From an uncultured Halieaceae bacterium (GTDB taxonomy: Bacteria > Pseudomonadota > Gammaproteobacteria > Pseudomonadales > Halieaceae): a stretch of DNA of 64,000 nucleotides. A program made the position numbers and the translations under genes. The notes beneath the pieces were generated by a model, which was not told the DNA's origin, did no database searches, and saw only the letters and a program-made list of their open reading frames with translations. The stretch is taken from the NCBI GenBank assembly GCA_913045375.1, contig CAJWQE010000002.1, positions 1 through 64,000 of the forward strand, given 5' to 3'. Numbering within the stretch: position 1 is the stretch's first letter; each line of letters begins with the position of its first letter. Of this stretch, positions 30,887-40,977 are shown one piece after another.

Positions 30887-30896
30887 CTATTGCTGT

Positions 30897-32177
30897 CTAC
30901 AGCGCTTTGAATGCACGTCGAGCCGCATCAATGGTATCGGCAATGTCGCCATCGGTGTGCGCCGATGACATGAAGCCCGCTTCAAAAGAGGCGGGCGCTA
31001 GATAAACACCCTCGTTGAGCATCAAGTGGAAGAACTTGTTAAATCGCTCGACGTTCGCCCCAATGACCTGCGGATACTGGGTAACTTTCTTATCTTCCGT
31101 GAAAAAGAAGCCGAACATGCTACCCATATGATTGGTGGTAAAGGGAATGCCCGCCTCGTCCGCGACCTGCTGCATCCCCTCGCACAGTTCTGTGGTGTGA
31201 CGGAACAGATCATCATAGAAGTTCGGCTGCGAGATAATATCAAGGGTTGCGAGGCCAGAGGCCATAGCCACGGGATTACCGGACAGGGTACCGGCTTGAT
31301 AGACCGGTCCCAAGGGCGATATGTGCGCCATAATCTCTTTTTTGCCACCAAAAGCACCGACTGGCATACCGCCGCCGATCACTTTGCCTAGGCAGGTGAG
31401 ATCTGGGTCGATGCCGAGGTGCCCCTGCGCGCAATGTGTGCCAAACCGGAACCCGGTCATGACTTCATCGAAAATCAGAATAGCGCCGTGCTCGGTGCAG
31501 AGTTCACGCATACCCTCGAGATAACCGGGTTCTGGCAAAATGCAGTTCATATTCCCTGTGACGGGTTCGGTGATAACACAAGCGATCTCATCGCCTAGCT
31601 GATCGAACGCCTCTTTGAGTGCGTCCAGATCGTTAAAGGGCAGTGTCACGGTGTGCTGCGCAAGCACATCGGGGACGCCTGGTGAGCTGGGTACACCGAA
31701 GGTGAGCGCACCTGACCCCGCTTTGATTAAAAGGGAGTCGGAGTGGCCGTGGTAGCACCCCTCAAACTTGATAATTTTGTCCCGTCCCGTCGCGCCCCGC
31801 GCGAGGCGGATAGCGCTCATAGTTGCTTCGGTACCCGAGCTTGTCATTCGAACTTGCTCAAGACTGGGTACCAAGTCGCACAGACGCTCGGCGAGTTCAA
31901 TTTCGATTTCGGTCGGGCAACCGAAGCTCAAACCGTCCTGCGCTGTCTGAACGACGGCATCGCGAACCCGGGGATGGTTGTGGCCCATGATCATAGGACC
32001 CCACGAAAGCACATAGTCGATGTACTTGTTGCCATCGGCATCGAAGATATAGGCGCCGTCGGATCGCTCCATGAATCGTGGTGTTCCGCCAACCGCTTTG
32101 AAGGCTCGGACTGGCGAATTGACGCCGCCCGGAATGCGAGTTTGTGCGCGCTCAAATAACGCTTCAGATTTGGTCAT
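30897..32177 (-). CDS. hemL: Glutamate-1-semialdehyde 2,1-aminomutase
   Basis: PLP enzyme making 5-aminolevulinate in the C5 heme pathway. The 426-residue protein starts with [20 protein letters not shown] and has [23 protein letters not shown] and the PLP lysine in [17 protein letters not shown] (about 263-279). Length is standard. It lies between hemJ and hemB in a heme group. Confidence 0.97.
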   Translation of the reverse strand: MTKSEALFERAQTRIPGGVNSPVRAFKAVGGTPRFMERSDGAYIFDADGNKYIDYVLSWGPMIMGHNHPRVRDAVVQTAQDGLSFGCPTEIEIELAERLCDLVPSLEQVRMTSSGTEATMSAIRLARGATGRDKIIKFEGCYHGHSDSLLIKAGSGALTFGVPSSPGVPDVLAQHTVTLPFNDLDALKEAFDQLGDEIACVITEPVTGNMNCILPEPGYLEGMRELCTEHGAILIFDEVMTGFRFGTHCAQGHLGIDPDLTCLGKVIGGGMPVGAFGGKKEIMAHISPLGPVYQAGTLSGNPVAMASGLATLDIISQPNFYDDLFRHTTELCEGMQQVADEAGIPFTTNHMGSMFGFFFTEDKKVTQYPQVIGANVERFNKFFHLMLNEGVYLAPASFEAGFMSSAHTDGDIADTIDAARRAFKAL

Positions 32178-32229
32178 TGACCATGTTCCCCCGACTTGTC
32201 GTCGTTTTTATAGTGTTGTTGCCGCGTTG

Positions 32230-32649
32230 CTAGGCCGGTCGTACATAAACTAACAGTACGATCGCGAACAAAAATAACACGGGTACCTCGTTAAAAAATC
32301 GATAAAACACATGGCTTTTGCTGTCATCGCCACCGTTAATGCGAGCAACGTAGCGGCCGCATTGGACGTGGTAGGCGAGAAGGCAAACAACCCCGAGCAG
32401 CTTAAGCTGCATCCACAGGCTACTCAGGTAGTAATCCAACGCGTAGCTCAGGCGCCACAGCCCCAGAATTACCGCCAGCATCATCAGTGGTGTGACAAAT
32501 TTATAGAGCTTGCGCGCCATAATCGCCAGCGTCGTCCGCGTTGTGTCGTCTTCTGCCTGCGCGTAGTAAACAAATATTCTCGGCAGGTAAAAAAGACCGG
32601 CAAACCATGTCACGACAAAGATGACATGCAGACCCTGAATCCAAAGCAT
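32230..32649 (-). CDS. hemJ: Protoporphyrinogen oxidase HemJ
   Basis: A 139-residue membrane protein with four predicted helices, matching the HemJ (UPF0093) family that oxidises protoporphyrinogen IX where HemG/HemY are missing. The N-terminal helix holds the conserved histidine in WIQGLHVIFVVTWFAGL (about 3-19), and KLYKFVTPLM follows the second helix. Its place directly upstream of hemL and hemB strongly supports the heme assignment. Confidence 0.9.
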   Translation of the reverse strand: MLWIQGLHVIFVVTWFAGLFYLPRIFVYYAQAEDDTTRTTLAIMARKLYKFVTPLMMLAVILGLWRLSYALDYYLSSLWMQLKLLGVVCLLAYHVQCGRYVARINGGDDSKSHVFYRFFNEVPVLFLFAIVLLVYVRPA

Positions 32650-32721
32650 TCACTACTCCATGCTGGTTTCAAACTGAACAGCAAGTAAACTAGCCGCACA
32701 ATATCAGATCTTAGGCCTGAA

Positions 32722-33750
32722 ATGATTAAAGTTGGGATTGTTGGCGCTACCGGTTACGCCGGCGTGGAACTCATTCGTTTGCTCCTAGGGCATCCTCATG
32801 TCGCTATACAGCGCCTAACGTCGCGGGCCGAGGCGGGTGTGCGCGTCGACCACTTATTCCCAAGCCTTCGAGGTCACATCGACTTGGCGTTCGAGGATCC
32901 CGGCGCGGTAGATTTTGCAGACTGCGATCTCGTATTTTTCGCGACGCCGCATGCGGTTTCGATGAACACAGTACCTGCACTGTTGGATCGAGGAATTAAA
33001 ATTATCGATCTGTCTGCAGATTTTCGGTTAAGCGACATCGGTGTCTGGGAGTCCTGGTACGGTACGACGCATGCGGCACCAGATCTTATTTCGACTGCTG
33101 TCTATGGGTTGCCTGAAGTGAACCGTGCGGCCTTGCGCGACGCGAGTTTGGTCGCGTGCCCCGGCTGTTATCCAACGGCTGTCCAGTTGGGGTTTCTGCC
33201 GCTCTTGGAAGCGGGTGTTATCGATCCCGGTCGGTTAATTGCCTCCTGCGCGTCCGGCACGAGCGGTGCAGGCCGTGGCGCCAAAGTGAATCTTTTGCTC
33301 TCAGAGTCGACCGAGACAATGAAGTCTTACGGCGTGCAGGGCCACCGGCATTTACCCGAGATGGAACAGGGACTGTCTCGAGCGGCAGGCGGCGACGTTT
33401 CGTTGACCTTCGTGCCCCATCTGGCGCCCATGACGCGGGGTATTCATGCGACCTTGTTTGCTACCTTGACCGAGCCATCGACCAATGTCCGAGATCTTTT
33501 CGAGTCACGGTTCGGCGATGAGCCGTTTGTTCGACTCACCGGTGGTCATTACGAGCCCGAAACACGGCATGTGAGAGGGACCAACGTGTGTGAAATTGAC
33601 GTCACGCTCCCCCCGGGAGATACCGTTGTGATCACGGTTGCCATCGATAACCTCATTAAAGGTGCATCGGGTCAGGCAGTGCAGGCTATGAATCTCATGC
33701 AGGGCTGGGATGAGACAACAGGTCTGATGGCACCGGCGGTTAATCCCTAA
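32722..33750 (+). CDS. argC: N-acetyl-gamma-glutamyl-phosphate reductase
   Basis: NADPH-dependent third step of arginine synthesis. The 342-residue protein opens with the nucleotide-binding [18 protein letters not shown], and has the catalytic cysteine in [13 protein letters not shown] (about 147-159) and HRHLPEM-type histidine (about 211). It diverges from hemJ and is followed within six bases by a membrane protein gene, starting an argC-DUF6776-bactofilin-erpA run. Confidence 0.96.
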   Translation: MIKVGIVGATGYAGVELIRLLLGHPHVAIQRLTSRAEAGVRVDHLFPSLRGHIDLAFEDPGAVDFADCDLVFFATPHAVSMNTVPALLDRGIKIIDLSADFRLSDIGVWESWYGTTHAAPDLISTAVYGLPEVNRAALRDASLVACPGCYPTAVQLGFLPLLEAGVIDPGRLIASCASGTSGAGRGAKVNLLLSESTETMKSYGVQGHRHLPEMEQGLSRAAGGDVSLTFVPHLAPMTRGIHATLFATLTEPSTNVRDLFESRFGDEPFVRLTGGHYEPETRHVRGTNVCEIDVTLPPGDTVVITVAIDNLIKGASGQAVQAMNLMQGWDETTGLMAPAVNP

Positions 33751-33756
33751 TCGACG

Positions 33757-34431
33757 ATGGCCTCCGAAGACTTCAAGACCGTCGTAACGCGTGTCAACGT
33801 TGTAAGGCAGCGAAGGCTTCGTGTGGGGTTGGCGGTGCTGCTTGCCATGTTGGGGGTAGGTATTTACGCGCTGGGCTATCAGCAGGGATTTGATGATCGA
33901 GTGCCTTTAGTTCTGGATGAAGCCGGCCTAAAAGACACAATTTCAAAGCTTGAAACTCGACTTGCCGTAGATTCAGAGACGCTCAATCGATTTCGTACGG
34001 AGCTAGCCGACTCCGAAAAGCAAGTGGATGAGCTGGAAAAAGAGCTCGTGTTCTATCGAGACATTATGTCCTCGTCCGAGGATGTGAGCGCCGTAAAACT
34101 TCGGCCACCCGATCTCAGTTGGGACCCCGAGAAGCGGAGCCTTGAGTATCGTGGCGTCGTTCAGCGACTCGCACCCGGTACCCAATTTTACCGGGGTAGA
34201 TTGACAGTTCAGATCGTCGATTCTGAGGGCGAGGCCATTGCAGCCGCGTCCTCCGAAAATAGCCACGACCTGTCGTTTAAGTATTTTCAGCGAATTTCAG
34301 GCACCATAGAGCTGGCTGAAACAGTTATTCCCGCTTCAGTGCGGTTTGACATAGAATTGTCAGCCCCGCGAAAGCGGACCTATGAGCAGACCTTCGACTG
34401 GAGTAATTCGATTGTCTACAGCACCCAGTAA
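33757..34431 (+). CDS. DUF6776-type single-pass coiled-coil protein
   Basis: A 224-residue inner-membrane protein: basic N-terminus, one transmembrane helix (about 24-44), a coiled coil (about 58-108, heptads with LETRLAVDSETLNRF and KQVDELEKELVFYRD) and a C-terminal beta-rich periplasmic domain (about 125-220). It matches my recollection of the family between argC/gloB-type genes and bactofilin in pseudomonads (DUF6776). Close spacing to bactofilin suggests a shared envelope or shape role; this is inference. Confidence 0.65.
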   Translation: MASEDFKTVVTRVNVVRQRRLRVGLAVLLAMLGVGIYALGYQQGFDDRVPLVLDEAGLKDTISKLETRLAVDSETLNRFRTELADSEKQVDELEKELVFYRDIMSSSEDVSAVKLRPPDLSWDPEKRSLEYRGVVQRLAPGTQFYRGRLTVQIVDSEGEAIAAASSENSHDLSFKYFQRISGTIELAETVIPASVRFDIELSAPRKRTYEQTFDWSNSIVYSTQ

Positions 34432-34446
34432 AGTAGGATTAGGGTT

Positions 34447-34872
34447 ATGAGAAACAAACAATCACAAATGCCAACAACGGCAAACGGTGCAACAACGCTT
34501 ATCTCAGCGGGCACTACTGTGGCAGGCGATATTACGTTTACGGGTAACTTAGATGTTGAAGGCCGCGTTGTCGGGTCGATTAGTGCTGAGCCTGGCGCTT
34601 CGGCATTGTTGAGAGTGGTAGCGGGTGGCTCGGTCGAAGGTGAAATTCGCGTACCATCGGCGTCGATAAGCGGCTCAGTAAAAGGCAACATTTACAGTGC
34701 CGATAACCTGGAGTTGACCAAGGGTGCTGTGGTCACCGGCGATGTTTTCTACAACCTGATCGAGATGTCGATGGGTAGTAAAATTGACGGCAATTTGAAG
34801 CACTCAACGGCGTCGGCGAAGGTGGAGCAGATTTCATCAGCCAGTCCTGTTGTTTCAGCGGACAAGTCCTAG
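34447..34872 (+). CDS. Bactofilin
   Basis: A 141-residue cytoskeletal protein of the bactofilin family, which forms nucleotide-free filaments by beta-helix stacking. The central repeats alternate hydrophobic strands and glycines: [19 protein letters not shown], then [33 protein letters not shown] and [10 protein letters not shown] (about 17-105), with short disordered tails. AGGATTAGGG precedes the ATG. Bactofilins often localise peptidoglycan enzymes; an M23 peptidase gene is 2 kb away. Confidence 0.93.
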   Translation: MRNKQSQMPTTANGATTLISAGTTVAGDITFTGNLDVEGRVVGSISAEPGASALLRVVAGGSVEGEIRVPSASISGSVKGNIYSADNLELTKGAVVTGDVFYNLIEMSMGSKIDGNLKHSTASAKVEQISSASPVVSADKS

Positions 34873-34886
34873 ATCCGGAGTTCTCG

Positions 34887-35240
34887 ATGACAGTAGTCGC
34901 CGGTTTTGATCCCACAGAAATACGCCTCTCTGATAATGCGGTCAGCAAACTTCAGCATCTGATAGAGGACGAGGACAATCCGTCCCTGCGCTTCCGCGTT
35001 TACATCACAGGCGGCGGATGCTCAGGGTTTCAATACGGGTTTACCTTTGATGAAAACATGGCGGAGGATGACTGGGTCATTGAGCGCGAGGGTGTGGCGG
35101 CACTGATCGACGCGATGAGTTACCAGTACCTGATGGGTTCCGAGATAGATTATGTCGAGGGGCTCGAAGGCTCTAAGTTTGTCGTCAACAACCCGAACGC
35201 AACGACAACCTGCGGCTGCGGCGCGTCTTTTTCTATCTAG
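34887..35240 (+). CDS. erpA: Iron-sulfur cluster insertion protein ErpA
   Basis: A-type carrier that hands Fe-S clusters to client proteins such as IspG/IspH. The 117-residue protein has the three cluster cysteines: [11 protein letters not shown] (about 42-52) and TTCGCGASF (about 107-115). Length and ending match ErpA rather than IscA. It is the last plus-strand gene before convergent anmK. Confidence 0.95.
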   Translation: MTVVAGFDPTEIRLSDNAVSKLQHLIEDEDNPSLRFRVYITGGGCSGFQYGFTFDENMAEDDWVIEREGVAALIDAMSYQYLMGSEIDYVEGLEGSKFVVNNPNATTTCGCGASFSI

Positions 35241-35259
35241 TTCACCGCTGAACAGTGAC

Positions 35260-35287
35260 GATTGGGGTTTTGCTCGTGACCTCAATC
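35260..35287. terminator. Weak hairpin between convergent erpA and anmK
   Basis: GATTGGGG (35260-35267) can pair with CCTCAATC (35280-35287) with one mismatch around a 12-base loop. There is no convincing uridine run on either strand, so intrinsic termination is only a possibility. The right arm overlaps the anmK stop codon. Confidence 0.25.
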
Positions 35288-36382
35288 GGCTCGAGGATAA
35301 ATTACACCCAGCACCCGTTCTGACTGAGCCCCGGTCACTGCAGGTACATTGCCTGAGGCGCGGTCTAGACACTGCTTAGCCAGCCAGGCAAAAGCCACTG
35401 CTTCCATAAAATCGGCATCAATACCCAGCGCAGAGGTATCTGCGACCTCGATGGGTGCAAGGAGCGATCTTATTCGCTCGGTCAGCAGGTTGTTATGACG
35501 CCCCCCACCACAAAGATACACCTGCTCGCATCCTGAGGCTCTGAGGGCGTCCGAGGCCGATCGAGCGGTCAACTCCACGAGTGTTCGTTGAACATCAACC
35601 GGCGCTAGTTCGTCGACCTTCAGGCTTTCAAGCCAGGTCAGGTTGAAATAATCCTGCCCAGTACTTTTGGGCGCAGGTCGGCTGAAGTAGGGGTCGGCAA
35701 GCATGCGCTCGAGCAATGACTCATTCACCGTGCCAGTACTCGCCCATGCACCACTCGCGTCGAAGGCTTGTTGCTGGTGCTTACGAATCCAGGCATCGGA
35801 CAGGGTATTCCCCGGACCCGTATCAAAACCGCTAACTCGGTCGGGAGCAATGACACTGACATTTGCAATGCCGCCCACATTGAGGAAGGCAGCCGTTTCA
35901 GTCCGAGAGACCAGTGTCCGGTGAAATGCGGGAACCAATGGCGCGCCTTGGCCACCGACGGCGATATCGCGTCGGCGGAAATCACCAACGACGGTGATAC
36001 CCGAGAGCTCTGCCAAGCGGTGGTTGTCGCCAATCTGTAAGGTGAAGGGGTGATCAACCTCAGGAGCGTGCAGTAGCGTCTGCCCGTGATTGCCGATGGC
36101 TTCAATCTCCGATACCGGTACCTTGGCTTTTTCGATAAGGGCCTCTACCGCTGCTGCGTACAGCAACGAGAGCGCCACGTCCTGTTCACAGACATCTCGA
36201 ATTGTTGTATCGACGCGTGTTTGCGCCGCGATGATGCGTGTTTTGAGATCCGCTGGTAGTTCGAGTGTATGGGTACAAACAAGGTGCGTTGTTCCATCGG
36301 ATTCAAACCCCACTAGGGCCGCATCAATGGCGTCCGCGCTGGTGCCGGACATTAATCCAATAAAGTGACGCAGCTGACTCAC
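35282..36382 (-). CDS. anmK: Anhydro-N-acetylmuramic acid kinase
   Basis: Cleaves and phosphorylates 1,6-anhydro-MurNAc during peptidoglycan recycling. The 366-residue ASKHA-fold kinase begins FIGLMSGTSADAIDAALV, with GNHGQTLLHAP, VVGDFRRRDIAVGGQGAPL, FNVGGIANVS-like and GFDTGPGN motifs (about 90-195) and CGGGRHNN late. Start is GTG 36382 overlapping the M23 stop? No: anmK lies downstream, its GTG overlapping the stop of the upstream M23 gene by four bases. With NagZ, AmgK and MurU in the same window, most of a recycling route is present. Confidence 0.95.
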   Translation of the reverse strand: MSQLRHFIGLMSGTSADAIDAALVGFESDGTTHLVCTHTLELPADLKTRIIAAQTRVDTTIRDVCEQDVALSLLYAAAVEALIEKAKVPVSEIEAIGNHGQTLLHAPEVDHPFTLQIGDNHRLAELSGITVVGDFRRRDIAVGGQGAPLVPAFHRTLVSRTETAAFLNVGGIANVSVIAPDRVSGFDTGPGNTLSDAWIRKHQQQAFDASGAWASTGTVNESLLERMLADPYFSRPAPKSTGQDYFNLTWLESLKVDELAPVDVQRTLVELTARSASDALRASGCEQVYLCGGGRHNNLLTERIRSLLAPIEVADTSALGIDADFMEAVAFAWLAKQCLDRASGNVPAVTGAQSERVLGVIYPRAD

Positions 36383-37770
36383 TCAGCCCCCGTAATCGCA
36401 CCGGTCATTTTTAACGCTGCCAGGCGCTGGACAGGTTGCTTGATCGCGTCTTTGAATCGTTCAAGCTCCGAGTCCGGTAATGACTTCGCTTTCGGCAAAA
36501 TCTTGTGCACAGTCCTTGGATTACGGTGCACCCCGTTGACCAAAAATTCGTAGTGCAAATGTGGGCCGGTTGCTGCACCGGTTGAACCTACGGTGCCAAT
36601 CACTTGCCCTTGTTTGACACGATCGCCACGTTTCACTCGCTTCTTATTCAAATGCAAATAGTGGGTCTTAAAACCCTCACCGTGCTGAATGAACACGTAA
36701 TTTCCATTAGGGCGTGTATAACCCGCTTCTACTACACGGCCATCTCCCGCTGCATAGACTGGCGTGCCTCTTGGGGCCGCGTAGTCCGTTCCTCGGTGGG
36801 GGCGCTTGGTCTTGTAGATTGGGTGCAGGCGATTTGGATTGAAGCTCGAACTGACTCGTGTGAAGTCGAGGGGAGCCTTTAGGAAGGCTTTGCGCATGCT
36901 GACGCCTTCAGCGTCAAAGTATCCGGTATCACCTAAGCTATCGGTGTAGCGATAGGCCTCAACCAGTCGTCCATTGTTATTAAATGAGGCGGCAAGGATG
37001 TCGCCATCGGAAAATTTCTCGTCATCGAGGTAGTTTTCTTCAAATAAAATGATGATTTCGTCGCCACGACGAGGATCCAGTGCGAAGTCTATGACGCCGC
37101 CCAAAATTGCGGCCAACTCCATAATGATGCCGTCTGATAATCCGGCTCGATCGCCCGCGAGGAAAAGAGAGCTGTCGATGGTCAGTGCCACTGAACGCTC
37201 TCGCGTTTGTGTCTCTCGCGTAATGATTTCGGAAACGAACTGCCCCTCACTCTTTGAATAGACCGTCTGCTTTAGAGGGGACTCGATATGTCTTACCGCA
37301 ATCAATTCGTTGTCTTCGTTCGCGGCAAAACCAATCAGTTGGCCTGGAAAGATTTTACGTAACGCACGTCCCTTGTCGCTGGATGTCACCTCGTAGACGT
37401 CACGATCGGAAAAACCCGCGCGATTGAAGATCAGGCTCAAGTTATCGCCATTCCTGACGGTCACATCATTCCAGATGATGGGTGGTTCATCCGGTTTCAG
37501 TATCTGCCCTTCGGTAACTGCATCCCACGCGACTTGTGTTGTTGCTGTGACGAGTGGATCGGGCACGAGGACTGTTTCGTCATTAGTGTCGCTGCTGAAC
37601 ACACCTATGAAAAGCTGTGATAGCAACACTAAGACGAGTAGACTCACGCCACCCCACAGAAGTTGGTCGCGATCCGGCGCAAACAGTGCGTTGTACTGGC
37701 GACGTGTGGCGCCTCTGGGTTTACGTTGCAAGGTTTTTCCGATTCCCGCCCCGGTTGAGGGGCTATTCAT
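36379..37770 (-). CDS. M23 family murein endopeptidase with OapA/LysM-like domain
   Basis: A 463-residue envelope peptidase that probably cuts peptidoglycan crosslinks (MepM-type DD-endopeptidase). It has a cytosolic basic N-terminus, one membrane helix (about 37-56), a LysM/OapA-like segment (VTVRNGDNLSLIFNRAGF, about 101-118) and the LytM domain with PHRGTDYAAPRGTPVYAAG and HLHYEF (about 322-405), which contain the zinc ligands. It is translationally coupled to anmK, linking wall cutting and recycling. Confidence 0.92.
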   Translation of the reverse strand: MNSPSTGAGIGKTLQRKPRGATRRQYNALFAPDRDQLLWGGVSLLVLVLLSQLFIGVFSSDTNDETVLVPDPLVTATTQVAWDAVTEGQILKPDEPPIIWNDVTVRNGDNLSLIFNRAGFSDRDVYEVTSSDKGRALRKIFPGQLIGFAANEDNELIAVRHIESPLKQTVYSKSEGQFVSEIITRETQTRERSVALTIDSSLFLAGDRAGLSDGIIMELAAILGGVIDFALDPRRGDEIIILFEENYLDDEKFSDGDILAASFNNNGRLVEAYRYTDSLGDTGYFDAEGVSMRKAFLKAPLDFTRVSSSFNPNRLHPIYKTKRPHRGTDYAAPRGTPVYAAGDGRVVEAGYTRPNGNYVFIQHGEGFKTHYLHLNKKRVKRGDRVKQGQVIGTVGSTGAATGPHLHYEFLVNGVHRNPRTVHKILPKAKSLPDSELERFKDAIKQPVQRLAALKMTGAITGAE

Positions 37771-37894
37771 TGCCCTGCATCATAACCGACAATAGAGCGG
37801 ACATTAATGGCTAGAGCGGCGGACCGATAGCTAGGCGCCTGTTTTTTATGGGTCGCTTGGTTGAGATGTTAGAAATTAATTAGAAGGTGAGGAC

Positions 37895-39181
37895 ATGGGT
37901 CTTTTTGAGGATCTTAAAGCGAGAGGCTTAGTGTTTCAGACCACAGGCGATGAAACATTCGAGGCGTGGTTAGCCGAGAAGCCACGCACCCTGTATTGCG
38001 GGTTTGATCCGACCGCTGACAGTTTGCATATTGGCTCACTGGTCCCGCTGCTCACGCTGAAGCGATTTCAACTGGCAGGCCACACGCCCATTGCGCTTGT
38101 TGGTGGCGCAACGGGTTTAATCGGCGATCCAAGCTTTAAAGCTCAGGAGCGCTCATTGAACACGCCCGATGTGGTGGCTGGCTGGGTAGAACGCCTGCGT
38201 CGTCAGATGTCTCAGTTTCTCTCATTCGATGGTGATGCCGCTGCCATCATGGCTAACAACCTCGATTGGACGGCCGATGTCGACGTACTGACCTTTTTAC
38301 GCGATGTCGGTAAGCATTTTTCCGTCAATAACATGATTGCAAAGGAGTCGGTGAAGCAGCGAATCGAGCGCGAGGGCGCGGGGATTAGTTTCACGGAATT
38401 CACCTACATGATTTTGCAGTCGTTCGACTTTGCTGAGCTGAACAAACGTTTTGACTGCGAGCTGCAAATTGGCGGCTCCGATCAATGGGGCAATATTACG
38501 GGCGGGATTGACCTCACTCGGAGAATGAACGGTGCATCGGTACAGGGACTGACCATGCCACTGGTTACCAAGGCCGACGGCACCAAGTTCGGTAAGACTG
38601 AATCGGGGACGATTTGGCTGGATGCGGGCAAAACATCACCGTACGCCTTCTATCAGTTCTGGCTGAGTACAGCGGATGCCGATGTATACAAATTCCTTAA
38701 ATACTTCACGTTTTTGACGGTCGAGGCCATTGATGCACTGGCGCAGGAAGATGCTGAACGGGAGGGTCGGCCTGAGGCGCAGCGTGTTCTGGCACGTGAG
38801 GTAACGCGGCTCGTTCATGGTGATGGTGGACTGGAGGCAGCCGAGCGCATTACATCCGCGATGTTTAGTGGCGATGAGTCGAGCTTGTCTGAGTCAGATC
38901 TCGCACAGCTGAGCCTCGATGGATTACCCAGCTCGTTGATCACCCGAGAAGCGATGCCTGAGACGCTCACGCAATTGTTGACCGACGCGGGAATGGCTGC
39001 GTCGGGCAAACAGGTCAAAGATGCCTTGGGTCGGTCCGCGGTATCGATTAATGGCGTTTCGGTGTCGGCCGAGAACAACGCCGATCCTGCGTCCTGCTTT
39101 GCGCCTGGAGCTGCGATGCACGGGCGTTATTTCATTACACGCCTGGGCAAGAAAAAGGTGCACCTGTTCATCGTGGAATAA
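37895..39181 (+). CDS. tyrS: Tyrosyl-tRNA synthetase
   Basis: Charges tRNA-Tyr. The 428-residue class I synthetase has the tyrosine/ATP site [20 protein letters not shown] (HIGH-like HIGS), [12 protein letters not shown], the KMSKS-equivalent KFGKTESG (about 228-235) and a C-terminal S4 RNA-binding domain (about 360-425). AAGGTGAGG precedes the ATG. It diverges from the M23 gene, as in pseudomonads. Confidence 0.97.
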   Translation: MGLFEDLKARGLVFQTTGDETFEAWLAEKPRTLYCGFDPTADSLHIGSLVPLLTLKRFQLAGHTPIALVGGATGLIGDPSFKAQERSLNTPDVVAGWVERLRRQMSQFLSFDGDAAAIMANNLDWTADVDVLTFLRDVGKHFSVNNMIAKESVKQRIEREGAGISFTEFTYMILQSFDFAELNKRFDCELQIGGSDQWGNITGGIDLTRRMNGASVQGLTMPLVTKADGTKFGKTESGTIWLDAGKTSPYAFYQFWLSTADADVYKFLKYFTFLTVEAIDALAQEDAEREGRPEAQRVLAREVTRLVHGDGGLEAAERITSAMFSGDESSLSESDLAQLSLDGLPSSLITREAMPETLTQLLTDAGMAASGKQVKDALGRSAVSINGVSVSAENNADPASCFAPGAAMHGRYFITRLGKKKVHLFIVE

Positions 39182-39235
39182 ATGGTGGAATGACTGGTGA
39201 AGTGAATCGTGGAGTGAATCCATGTTGACCGTCGG

Positions 39236-39772
39236 ATGCCTGTTCTCTTGAAACAGCTGCACCTCATTCGCCACGCCAAATCCTCGTGGGAACACCCCCA
39301 GCTGTCCGATCATCAACGTCCGCTGAATGCTCGCGGTCGTCAGGCCGCGCCCCTCGTTGGCCGTGCTATGCAGGCAGAGATTGAGGTTAGCGGGCGCGAG
39401 ACACCGCAGTTTTTTGTCAGCACTGCAAAACGTGCGCGCGAGACCTTCGATGGCTTGACTGTTGGCTGGCCATTATGGGGCGAGCAGGTACCGAATTACG
39501 ACGATGCCCTCTACACCTTTGATGAGGCGGATCTTATTGATTGGATAGCCGCTGCCAATGATGGCTTAGACAGTATTGCGCTCATCGGCCACAATCCTGC
39601 CATGACGGAGCTTGCCAATTTTCTATGCCCAACGCTGGCGCTTTCTAACCTCCCTACAGCGGGGTGGCTTTGGTTCTGTTTTGATCACGACTCATGGGAC
39701 GCGTCTGTGCAATCGCCCGGAAGGGCTCGTTGCCACACTCTGTACACACCCAAATCAGGCAAATTACCGTGA
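39236..39772 (+). CDS. SixA-like histidine phosphatase
   Basis: A 178-residue phosphoglycerate-mutase-fold phosphatase. The catalytic histidine is in LHLIRHAKSSWEHP (RHG-type motif, about 8-21), with a second histidine in ALIGHNPAMTELANFL (about 119-134). SixA dephosphorylates phosphohistidine on HPt domains in E. coli; substrate here is unknown. The upstream 54-base spacer has short GTGAATC/GTGGAGTGAATC direct repeats. Confidence 0.85.
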   Translation: MPVLLKQLHLIRHAKSSWEHPQLSDHQRPLNARGRQAAPLVGRAMQAEIEVSGRETPQFFVSTAKRARETFDGLTVGWPLWGEQVPNYDDALYTFDEADLIDWIAAANDGLDSIALIGHNPAMTELANFLCPTLALSNLPTAGWLWFCFDHDSWDASVQSPGRARCHTLYTPKSGKLP

Positions 39773-39908
39773 AAGGATCGCTACGAAGTCATATGGATGT
39801 CTCTCAGTATCTCCTCTTTGCTGAAGGGTTGAGCGCGCTTCTTAAGCTTTTACGCGGTGTGATCTTTGGCCCCATAATCACGGGGTCCTCTAGCGAAGGT
39901 TTGGCACG

Positions 39909-40925
39909 ATGACGCCCGCAATTTTTGGCTTGGCAGGAACGACGCTCTCAGCCGACGAGCGAGACTTTTTCAGAGAAAGTCAGCCATTTGGCTTTATCTT
40001 ATTTGGCCGCAATGTAGAGCAGCGAAGTCAGCTGCGCGCGCTGACCAATGACTTGCGCTCGCTTACCGGACGAGACCAATTGCCGATACTGATCGATCAG
40101 GAAGGCGGCAGAGTAGCGCGCATGCAAGCGCCAGAGTGGCCCGCCTATCCTCCTGCTGCCATCTTTGAAGCCCTGTATGCGCATGACCCGGCTCGTGGTT
40201 TAGAGGCCTGTGTGTTGAACTTCGAGGCCTTAGCGCTCGACTTGGCCGAGGTTGGTATTACCGTGACCTGTGCGCCGGTGCTGGATGTGCCTGTCGCGGG
40301 CGCTCACGATGTCATTGGTGATCGCGCCTTTTCACAAAACCCAGATCACGTCGCAGCACTCGGTGAGGCCTGTTTAGTCGGTTTGAAAGCCGGTGGGGTT
40401 GAGGGTGTGATTAAACACATTCCTGGCCATGGCCGCTCGGCTGTGGACTCGCATAAAGACTTACCGCGCGTGGCCGCATCAGATGCCGAGCTTGCGCTGG
40501 ACCTTTTACCATTTCATGCATTAAGCGGCGCAATGATGGCCATGACGGCCCATGTCATTTTTGATGCCTGGGATGTCGACCAATGTGCCACCTTGTCGTC
40601 TTTTGTCATTAATGAGGTTATCCGCAAAAAGGTCGGGTTCGATGGCCTTTTGATGAGTGACGATCTCGATATGAAAGCGTTGTCGGGTGAAATAGGCGAG
40701 CTTGCCCTCGCGTCGCAGCGCGCGGGTTGTGATGTCGTCCTGAACTGTTGGGCAAACATGACTGATATGGTGTCTATCGCGGAGAAACTCTCTGCTCCCT
40801 CGATTCAGTCACAAGATCGCATGTCACGTGTCTGCGCGGCATTGGTCTTAGCCACGACTTCCGCGACAATCAGCGAGCGTCAGGCAGCATTGATCGAAAG
40901 ACGTGATGAGCTAATGTCGCGTTAA
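39909..40925 (+). CDS. nagZ: Beta-N-acetylhexosaminidase NagZ
   Basis: Cytosolic family 3 glycosidase that removes GlcNAc from GlcNAc-anhydroMurNAc recycling products. The 338-residue protein has the family signature IKHIPGHGRSAVDSHKDLP (about 176-194, with catalytic histidine and aspartate) and the nucleophile aspartate in LMSDDLDMKAL (about 249-259). A 136-base region separates it from sixA and holds no convincing gene. Confidence 0.95.
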   Translation: MTPAIFGLAGTTLSADERDFFRESQPFGFILFGRNVEQRSQLRALTNDLRSLTGRDQLPILIDQEGGRVARMQAPEWPAYPPAAIFEALYAHDPARGLEACVLNFEALALDLAEVGITVTCAPVLDVPVAGAHDVIGDRAFSQNPDHVAALGEACLVGLKAGGVEGVIKHIPGHGRSAVDSHKDLPRVAASDAELALDLLPFHALSGAMMAMTAHVIFDAWDVDQCATLSSFVINEVIRKKVGFDGLLMSDDLDMKALSGEIGELALASQRAGCDVVLNCWANMTDMVSIAEKLSAPSIQSQDRMSRVCAALVLATTSATISERQAALIERRDELMSR

Positions 40926-40977
40926 TGAGTACCGCCTTGTTAGTCAATGAGAGTGAGCCAGTGAGCCATTCCTGAGA

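Noticed and set aside
39773..39908. Possible short coding frame before nagZ (for example from GTG 39769 or ATG 39793 to 39912)
   Set aside because: About 40-48 residues, no ribosome-binding site, no recognisable sequence; it ends in ATGA overlap with nagZ, which is suggestive but not enough.
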